Shown here in pieces: positions 55,721 through 64,000 of a stretch of 64,000 nucleotides of DNA. This stretch comes from Heliocidaris tuberculata. Lineage: Eukaryota; Echinodermata; Echinoidea; Camarodonta; Echinometridae. Positions within the stretch are counted from its first letter, which is position 1, and each line of letters opens with the position of its first letter. Under the pieces are notes generated by a model. It did no database searches, was not told where the DNA came from, and saw nothing but the letters and a program-made list of their open reading frames with translations. Where the stretch lies: the NCBI GenBank assembly GCA_025618425.1, contig CM046835.1:15387200-15451199 (forward strand), read 5' to 3'. The position numbers were made by a program, and so were the translations under genes.

Positions 55721-58110
55721 TTAGGTGGTCTGTCGGTATCGACAGATCACTCTTAATTTCGTCAGAATTTTCTTTATTATTAGGTGGTCTGTCGGTATCG
55801 ACAGATCACCTCTTAATTTCGTCAGAATTTTCTTTATTTATTTATTTTTATTTTTCATACACTTTCTTGTTACCATGATTCCGGAAATCGGCTCACCAAT
55901 TTTTATGAAATTTTCGTCAGATATCAGGTTATATCAGATCAAGCTCTGGCATCTTTTTCAAGGTCATCAGGTCATCATGACGTCATCCAGGCGCCATTTT
56001 GTGAAATCACATTATCGATCATATCTTCATAACGAGTCATCAAAAATAAACCATATTTGACACACATTAATTTCAGGTCATGGGTCAACATAAAATGTCA
56101 ACAAAATCCGCACGCGCATCATGACGCGCACGTACGCGCGCGTCAAAATTTAAAAATGCTCAAAATCACTTTGTAATCAAAGGAGAGTATGGTTCAGGAC
56201 ATTTTAAGCATTTCAAAATTTTCCGTCCGTGCGCGTCCGCGCGCGCGTTATGCGCGTGCACAACTCGTACAGAACGTAAAAACGCCGTTTTTGTGCATGG
56301 TTTGTATTCCTGACACAATTCTTGACAATTTCCAACTATTTACAGTCATTCTCGACATTCCATAATGCCACACGCGCGCGTCAAACTTTCAAATTCGTGC
56401 GCGCGTCAATGGGCAATATAATGTAAAAGTGCTAAAAACATGCCTATCTAGAATCCGCCATAGCTCGTCAGAAAGCGTGGAGACCCCCCATTTTTTTTAC
56501 ATTTTCTGAAAGCCTATGAGTTGTAGATTGGAATTCATGAAAAAAATTGGGGGGTCGAAGATCAGAACGTCGTCACATTTGCATATGAACTCAAAAATTC
56601 AATTTTTTAAAATGACGTCATAATTTTTTTATTCATTTGACAATATTTCAGTAATAGATTGTCGATTTTCTTCCAAATTTTGATATGTTGTAGCTGAGAC
56701 AATTCTCTACAAGATCAGTCACCACGATTTTTCATTTTGACAAAGGCATCATGGCGTATTTTTGCGATTAAAGGAGGCATATCAATTTTTCTCATTTTGC
56801 GTGTATTCTCTATGGGAGATGACTTTTTCTCAAATCTTGATTCTACATTCCCGTCTTCTTTGAGCAGTATCTTTGTAATTTCTGCTCGATTTTCTTCCAA
56901 ATTTTAATATGTTATAGCTGAGACTATAAGCTTTCACAAGTGTGCTCTCCAATTTTTGATCAGATGTCGGGATCATGCTCATTTTTTAACTACAAAATGT
57001 GAATTCAGAATCCCGTTTTTCGTCTACGTGTTATCTCTATTGGAAATATTTTGGTCCATTGGTAAAGCACTTGCCTTCCATTCCGGCGACCCCGGTTCGA
57101 TTCCCGGTGGGTCCATTTTTTTTTGAATTTTTTTTTTTCACTTTTTTTTTTTTTTTTTGCCTTTCATTTTACCATCTTCTTCGACTACTATTATAACATA
57201 TACCATCACAAACAATGTAATAAACTGCCTAATTTTGCGTGTTATGTCTATTGGAAAGTAGTGTGCAGTAGTTTGTGTACAATCTCACATTCCCTGTCGT
57301 GTATTAAAGCTAAGGGGATAATCTCCCACATGTCCTGCAATATCAAATCGTCCAGTTCGTTATCCCGATTTCTCAAAATCGGCTTAGTCAATTTTCTTCA
57401 TATTTTCGTCAGTCATCAGTCCTAATAAGGTCAAGTTCCCCATCTTTTTGAAGGTCATCAGGTTATCGTGACGTCATCCAGGCGCCATTTTGTGAAAATC
57501 AACTTATGTATGGTCATATCTTCATCACGAAATGTCATTTCCCATTCATATTTGGCATAGTCAAGGTCAAATTCATTCTTGTCAAGGTCATGTCATTAAG
57601 CGCGCACGAACGTGAACGTCCGCGCGTCATTGTGGGGGCAAAAAATTAGAATTGCTCTAATTTGTCTCAAATTTTTTTTCGGATACGTTAATTCTAGGCC
57701 ATTTTAAGCGTTTTAGACTTTTTTGCGCGTGAGCGTCCGTCTGCGTTTTCGCCGTGCGCAACACGTTAAGAACGTAGAAACGCTGTTTTTTCGCATTGTT
57801 CCTGATACTATTCTTGACAATTTCCAAGCATTTACAGTCATTCTCGACATTCCATAATGCCACACGCGCGCGTCAAATTTTCAAATTCGCGCGCGCACCA
57901 ATGGGAAATGTAATGTAAAAAGTGGTTAAAAACATGCCTATATGAAATCCGCCATAGCTCGTCAGAATGCCTGCATACCCCCAAATTTCATTAAATATTC
58001 TAAAAGCCTGTAAGTTGCAGATCTGAAATCATGCAAAATTTTGGTACATCAATCGGTCGGAACGTCATCACTCCGTTGCAGATGAATTCGATCCAAAAAA
58101 TGCCATTCTT
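55721..58110 (+). repeat. Hairpin-ended repeat unit, copy 3
   Basis: Starts with two 59-bp subterminal palindrome blocks (55723, 55782), then follows the same order as 20633-22000 (GACGTCATCCAGGCGCCATT near 55979, CGCG-rich blocks, tRNA-like relic) and continues with the extension also seen at 23640-24180. It has no CTAG end before sequence identity fades. Confidence 0.6.
57053..57115 (+). pseudogene. tRNA-Gly-like relic 4
   Basis: The best-preserved copy: TGCCTTCCATTCCGG places TCC at the anticodon position, and GGTTCGATTCCCGG is a perfect B box, as in tRNA-Gly(UCC). The acceptor stem is still unpaired. A T run follows. Confidence 0.6.
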
Positions 58111-58284
58111 ACATTCATACTAGATTTCACTCATTCATTTAAGGCACTTCGGGGGGGGGGGGGGGGAATTCAGGTTTATCATTTATACACAAGATGGGCT
58201 CCTGTATAAGCAACAATTTCCCATGTTTAACTGGCAATTTGGTCCAGAATTGGACTTGGGCGGTTGTTATATTCAGGTCTTCAA

Positions 58285-59320
58285 TTATAACACAGAGAGG
58301 AGCTGGTTGTGTGTTGTATCAAAGTTATAGAAATTAAGAATATATCAGGGTATGATTTCGAAGTTTTAAAAGCATATATGTACATGATGTGAATTGTGAT
58401 TATAAGTAGAACTTTTGTTAAGGTATTGTTTTCCTTTCTTTCTTTTGCAGTTTCTATTCCTAGCACACTCTCTTTTCTTTTGGTCTCCCTCTCATCTATG
58501 CATTTCTGTCAATATCTGCTTTCTTCTTCTCACATATTTCTTCGCACTTCTTTCCTTTTTTACTTTGCTTCTTTTTCCTTTTATCTCCATTTTGTTTTTT
58601 TGCTGTCTTGTCTCTCTGTATCATCTCTGATTCTGTCATAATCACCATGAGCATTTTCACATCTTACGCTATATAGTAAAGGAATTAATAAAATATTGCT
58701 CACAGGTTTTATTGTAAGACCAGCAAAACAAAAAGCAAACTTTATTTTCATGTAAAAACTTGAAAGAATAGATGACACATGAACATATTGTAGTAATCAG
58801 TGATAATAAATGAAGTACATAGGTTTCGACAATTGCTAAATAAGGAATTGTTCATGGTATGGTTCAAACAAATCAATTCTAATAAATCATTAACAAGAGA
58901 ATAACATATTAATCTAGAAAACTCTTATCTTTCGAAGTGTTTTGAAAAAAAAAGAGAAAAAGAAATCTGTGATAAATTAGAAAGTGGACAGTAATTATTG
59001 AGCACTGGATAATCCACGCCTTCTTAAATTACAAGAATGTAGGTTGATTTCTGTGATTTGACAAAGTTAAAGTTTCACAAACAATTATAATCTAATCGAT
59101 TATGAATAATGGTATAAATTTCTTTTGAACATGGTACTGAACAAGGAAATGTGATGTTTTTGAAACAACCATGGTTGCCCCTCTCACATTGGTCTATTCT
59201 TCATTTCCAGCCACTTTTAATGTCTGAAAGATACATCATTCTGATATAGGTCTTCATTTTCTAATAATAATTTTAATTGTAATAAAGATGAACCAGAGTA
59301 GAAGGTCTGGAGAGTAAATT
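58285..59320 (+). repeat. Duplicated block D2 (paralogue of 26490-27690)
   Basis: Co-linear with D1 without the 27197-27319 insertion; interrupted by the assembly gap. Both D blocks lie downstream of copies of the hairpin-ended repeat, so they may be parts of one larger element. Confidence 0.7.
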
Positions 59321-59820
59321 NNNNNNNNNNNNNNNNNNNNNNNNNNNNNNNNNNNNNNNNNNNNNNNNNNNNNNNNNNNNNNNNNNNNNNNNNNNNNNNN
59401 NNNNNNNNNNNNNNNNNNNNNNNNNNNNNNNNNNNNNNNNNNNNNNNNNNNNNNNNNNNNNNNNNNNNNNNNNNNNNNNNNNNNNNNNNNNNNNNNNNNN
59501 NNNNNNNNNNNNNNNNNNNNNNNNNNNNNNNNNNNNNNNNNNNNNNNNNNNNNNNNNNNNNNNNNNNNNNNNNNNNNNNNNNNNNNNNNNNNNNNNNNNN
59601 NNNNNNNNNNNNNNNNNNNNNNNNNNNNNNNNNNNNNNNNNNNNNNNNNNNNNNNNNNNNNNNNNNNNNNNNNNNNNNNNNNNNNNNNNNNNNNNNNNNN
59701 NNNNNNNNNNNNNNNNNNNNNNNNNNNNNNNNNNNNNNNNNNNNNNNNNNNNNNNNNNNNNNNNNNNNNNNNNNNNNNNNNNNNNNNNNNNNNNNNNNNN
59801 NNNNNNNNNNNNNNNNNNNN
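59321..59820. other. Assembly gap of 500 N
   Basis: Exactly 500 unknown bases, most likely a fixed-size scaffold gap. Open frames running through it are meaningless. Confidence 0.98.
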
Positions 59821-60345
59821 TCACTTACCATTTTCCTTTGCTTTGAGGAAATTAGGGCTTGAATATGGGTTTCCTTTTTATTGACATACATGCACACACA
59901 CTGTATGTCATCCCCTTTGCTTTTCTGATAACAATTCTGTAACCCCATTTATATTTCAAGTGTATGCCAGCTGGATAATGCTCAAGCTCATCTTCAGGTT
60001 TATCCACTTCATTGAACATGCAGTAACATCATCAAAAATTGTCAAGTGCTTCAAAGTAGGGCCTATAAACCACAACATTAAGAGGGATTAATGAAAGAAA
60101 CAAGCTTGCTCATTCGGTCTGTCTTTATATGTTGTCCTCACATAAACAGAATATCAAGCATGGCTATCAAAGCCGAATTCATATATTTCAAACTTTACTT
60201 CAAATTCGAATACTTTATGTTAAAAAACTATGTCCTTTATCTTGTACCGGCATATCATCAAAACAAAAAGTTATTGATTCCATTATCTTCTTTGACTTTA
60301 TTTATTTATTCATTTTATTTTTTTTTTCATTTATTTCATTTCCAG

Positions 60346-60430
60346 GCAAGATGATAACAAAGATGTGTACATAGAGAACATCACAAAGATAGCAGAACAG
60401 AACCACAGTATAAAGATTTACATGATTTAG
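60346..60430 (+). CDS. Possible terminal exon, unidentified gene
   Basis: A strong pyrimidine tract and TTTCCAG precede a short open stretch reading QDDNKDVYIENITKIAEQNH then SIKIYMI and TAG. The other two frames close quickly. The composition is protein-like, but I do not recognise the family and no upstream exon is visible; a gap lies 500 bases upstream. The following 3' region has an inverted repeat (CACCAGCCAATG / CATTGGTTGGTG). Confidence 0.3.
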
Positions 60431-60998
60431 CACCAGCCAATGCCTGGGGATCACCTAAAAGAATGTTAAAATTCTGTTGAGAGGCTCTCCACATTGGTTG
60501 GTGCACACATAAAACAAAATAATGAGGTAAGGTAAACATATATATGTACTTGTAACTAAAATTAAAAATTAAACATTAAAAATTAAAAAGATACACAATA
60601 GTAGTACTCTCCGCCGTTAACATTTCTGAGTAATCTACAACAGAATACATTTGATTAATTGAGATATATGATATGACAAAGGCAGTAAAATTTCTGTGTA
60701 TTACGGTACTATGGAATAATTACAGAGAATCAGGTTATCATCAGAAAGAAGATTTTGAAAATTCAAAAGAAAATTACGGAATATTATTATTGATTCGTAG
60801 GAAAATTACAAAAATAGGAATCAAAGTATGAAGGAAAAACCATAGGCAATAGCAGCAGCTATTAAATAATACCTAAATTAAACTCAAGAAAAGAGAGGAA
60901 GTGTGAGAGACTTTTGACTAATAAGAAAAATTAAGTCATATTTCCTACAAATTAGGCAAATTGACCAGACATCGGAAACATATACCTATGTGTACGTG

Positions 60999-61357
60999 CA
61001 GGGGCGGATCCAGGATTTTGTACAAATGCAGGTTTATAAATTTTGCTTTGAGGGAGACCAGTATTTTTTTGGTCTCGCCAGCTCTCGAAAATTCGCTCAA
61101 TGGGAAGGGGGGGGGGTTATGGGGGTCTACTTTCCCTCCATAAATCTGTGACAAGCAAAAAAAAAAAAAAGGAGACCCGTATTTTGGGGTTCTTGCCAAC
61201 TCTCGAAAAGTCGCTCAGTGGGGGGGGGGGGGGGGGGGGGGTGGCGACCAGCAAAGAAAAAAAAAAGTTTGTTCTAAAAGGGGGGCCACAATGCATACTT
61301 TTCTTCCAAAAGGGGGGGGGGCACGGGCCGGATGTGCCCTCCCTAAATTCGCCACTG
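60999..61357. mobile_element. hAT-type MITE with 8-bp target duplication
   Basis: Ends CAGGGGCGGATCCAGGATTT and (inverted) CAGTGGCGAATTT fit the hAT terminal pattern CAGNGGCG. Identical TGTACGTG flanks (60991-60998 and 61358-61365) are the 8-bp duplication expected for hAT. The interior is G-rich with poly-G runs (about 61219-61242) and encodes nothing credible. A relic of the same terminus is at about 9005. Confidence 0.85.
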
Positions 61358-61365
61358 TGTACGTG

Positions 61366-62985
61366 TACCAATATGGCACGATTCTTACATTTCGAGTGCT
61401 CAGGGACCGTACCGCTGAAAAGCAGCTCAGCAGTGCATGAACATACAGGATCTAGGAGGACTTGTGTGAGTAATTTGCACAACACGTATTGCCGGCCGGT
61501 GTCGAGACGGTCCAGAAACTTTTCATCCAATCAGAGCAAGGAAAAATAGTCTGTAGGTCCAAACCCTTATGTGCTCAATTCTGCTGCATTCAAAGGGAGG
61601 GTCGGGGCATGCCTCTGTAGCGTTCCCTTATTTGTGTTCAATTTTAATATTGTTTTAATCTCGACCTAGCCACCCTTATAAAGTATAGGAAGAAGAATAC
61701 GAAAAAGGCGATATAATGTAGAAAAACATGAACTTGCGATGAGAATTTTTGTTGAAGTTTGTTAATGTCTCTTCTTGATTTATGAAGTACTTTCATTACA
61801 TTTTAAAACACAACATATCTACCTGTGCACTCCTCTCCCCCCCCCCTCTTTCTTTCTCTCTCTTTCTTTCTCTCTGCTGTGTGCCTCGCGTACAAAGCTG
61901 TCATTTTCAGTATATCAACATCATCCCCCGCCCCCAAATATTCGTCCTTGTGTGTATGATGATTTGGTAATTAAAAGTTTGATGTATTGTACATTTCTAC
62001 TGATGGAGCTGTAGAATCTATTTTTTTTTCTCTCTCTCTTTGTCTTAGCGACGATTCGTCCATACCACAATAAGAAGGTTAAGGAAAGGTTGAAATTCTG
62101 AAGGGGCCTGAATATACAGACTATGAATGACTTTGCGGATTTTCCTATTTCAAAGGAGTCAATAGAGGGCTTTTTCCACTTGGAGCAGCGGTACGCCTTT
62201 TAAAAAAAGAATTCAGAACCTTATTAATTCCAGCGTTTCTATTCTTTTATTCTTCTCGTGCATACTTCTAATATTTTTCATGTCTCTTTTGTACCAAAAC
62301 CATCAAGTTAAAACTAAATCCGAACCCTTAAATTTCCCCAAAACCTAACCCTTACACCGTAACTGAGGTCTACGTCCTACACAAAAAAACACAAACCCTA
62401 TAAACTTTGATACTGTAAACCTGATTATTTGCCAGACCCCTCCCCAAAGTATTCATCTACTCTTAAAACCTGACCCGAAACCAAACTGCAAACACTTAGC
62501 CATAAACTTTATTCTATTCCCTTGAGTTAGCTCTAAACCTGATAATATTCTAACTTAAACTTTTAATCCTACTGACTTACAGATTAAGGTTAAGATTATG
62601 ATTAGTGCTAGAGGTTGGTTTGTGGCTAGGTTCAGAGTTAGGGTTAGAGTTATGGCACAAGCGTTTGGGGAGGAGGAGTGGCAGGTCAGTAGGATTCAAG
62701 GGACATCGGGCAGTTGCCCCTCCTGACAGATTTTCGACCAAGCGGGAAGAAAGTATTTAGTAGGGTAGTGAATACATGGAAACGAATCATGTCTAAGAGA
62801 ATAAATTCTCAATCTTGTACATTTAGGCCTACTTCATTTACCGAACAAATGCCCCCTTCCATAAAGCAAACCACGGCCCTCAAAATAATGGTTTCCTTAC
62901 CCAACTACATAATTTATTACAGTAAACTGACATGTCTGGCCCCTCCTGAGTCCAAGGTCTACATACCCCACTGGATCAGGGTTAG
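61366..62985. other. Unassigned sequence with degenerate telomere-like strings
   Basis: No gene recognised. From about 62320 to 62580 the sequence is rich in decayed CCCTAA-like strings (AAACCTAACCCTTA, AAACCCTATAAAC), and from about 62585 to 62660 in TTAGGG-like strings. Pyrimidine microsatellite near 61840-61875. Confidence 0.4.
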
Positions 62986-63110
62986 GGTTCATTAGGGTTA
63001 GGGTTAGGGTTAGGATAGAGGTTGCGGGATTAGGGTTAGGGTTAGAGTTCATTAGGGTTACACATATAGGGTTAGGATTAGGGTTAGGGTTAGGTTTAGG
63101 GTAAGGATTA
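62986..63110 (+). repeat. Interstitial telomeric repeat (TTAGGG)n
   Basis: About ten exact TTAGGG hexamers with variants (TTAGGA, TTAGAG, TTTAGG) in roughly 120 bases. Imperfect, so an internal relic and not an active chromosome end. Confidence 0.85.
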
Positions 63111-63477
63111 ATTGTGTTGTGGGTATTCTACAGTTTTCCAAAATTTGTTGATTTTAATATTCTTTTGTGTACTTCTTTTCCATGTCCTTCCTCTCTACTT
63201 TCGTGCACATTCACTCTTTAAACCAATTTCTAGTCTCTTTTCTAAACAATCTCACACACAAGCTGTGTTATCAGTATATATATATCTTTCTTTTTATTTT
63301 CTTATTTCTTTCACATTTATTGAGGTTACGGTATTTTTGACATCTTGACGTTCCATCAGTTTGGAAAAATATGCGGTGGAGGAAAATGCAAGCCACAGTA
63401 TAAATAAAACATTCCCATAAAATGATCGATTGTTCTCCCATTGATCACGTCCAACTTCTGACGGTCATTTTGGGTTC

Positions 63478-63520
63478 AAGATTCAAGATTCAAGATTCAT
63501 TTATTTTTCGATACCAATTC
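63478..63520 (-). mobile_element. LINE 3' tail, (AATCTTG)n type
   Basis: TTCAAGATTCAAGATTCAAG followed by ATTCATTTATTTTTCGATA is the inverse of a CR1/L2-like 3' end (AATAAATGAATCTTGAATC). The body of the element would lie to the right on the minus strand and is not recognisable here. Confidence 0.5.
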
Positions 63521-64000
63521 ATAAAATCATATAAAGTATTTACATTGTAAAAGAAACTCATCATTCAAACAGAACGCATATGAACTTTGTTTTTCATATA
63601 TTGTTTTCTAAAATAAATGTTATAAACAGAGAGAGGTGTACAAACGTTTCAATTGTTTCGTGATGATTCAACTTCAACATGAAAATATAAAATTCACGGA
63701 CAATTAAGTTCACTTATCAAAACATCCGCTTCTATGTATGTTGAACCACATATTACGATATTAGCTGAAACACCTGCCCCTTCCCCTTCTCCACCTCCAA
63801 AACCCTTACGCACATAAACACAACAACCACAAATGAGGATGGACTGACTTTTATTCTTTATCATTATTCTTTCCATAGAGCGAATGGTTTAATGGATGAA
63901 GGTTAACTCTTTTATTCAAGCTTGTTTTCCTATTCATTGATGATCAAAATTAATACTCTTTCATATAAAATGCAATGTTTGCTGAGAAAACACACACAAC
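63521..64000. other. Unassigned sequence at window end
   Basis: No gene, RNA or repeat family recognised. Confidence 0.4.

Noticed and set aside
59217..59948. 243-residue minus-strand frame and a donor-like GTAAGT near its Met-containing end
   Set aside because: Mostly N from the assembly gap; the 40 real residues match nothing and a donor alone is weak.

Overview
The window is about 36-37% GC animal DNA, dominated by transposable elements. It contains one 500-base assembly gap, no operons and no prokaryotic features. A deuterostome marine invertebrate, most likely an echinoderm close to the sea urchins, fits best. The reasons are TTAGGG telomere-type repeats, fold-back transposons built like the sea urchin TU elements, a Helentron carrying OTU and endonuclease domains, and spliced metazoan gene fragments. 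The organism call is inference.

Host genes are few. A two-exon sulfotransferase-like gene lies at 9488-12412 (+) and is the only apparently complete host coding sequence. A single 97-base internal exon of an SLC7-family amino-acid transporter lies at 20192-20288 (+), with the rest of its gene outside the window. A possible terminal exon of an unidentified gene lies at 60346-60430 (+).

The largest object is an uninterrupted 3355-residue open frame on the minus strand (34283-44350). It encodes a Helentron/Helitron2-type transposon protein with this order: PHD finger, two C76-like cysteine-protease-like modules (the first apparently without its cysteine), OTU protease, basic repeat array, DUF6570-like region, HUH Rep nuclease, PIF1 helicase and AP-type endonuclease. 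Three successive tandem-repeat arrays (44740-46495) lie on its 5' side.

Left part (1-20 kb): LINE fragments; a short canonical Helitron-like element; a 2.6-kb Harbinger-like element with 3-bp target duplications; the sulfotransferase-like gene with a 5'-truncated LINE in its 3' flank; two palindromic minisatellites with 9- and 8-bp flanking repeats (TU-like fold-back transposons) on either side of a separate fold-back MITE; and the C-terminal part of a retrotransposon with a restriction-like endonuclease. Middle (20-34 kb): a complex repeat family with hairpin ends and an embedded tRNA-Gly-like relic, ATC-rich simple sequence, a duplicated 1-kb block and dimeric 0.3-0.36-kb repeats. Right part (46-64 kb): 7SL-like short repeats, fold-back MITEs, a Penelope-like repeat pair with a degenerate hammerhead motif, a second 3-bp-duplication TIR transposon, further copies of the 20-27 kb repeats, a hAT MITE with an 8-bp target duplication, and interstitial telomeric repeats. 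Long poly-C/poly-G tracts recur throughout.
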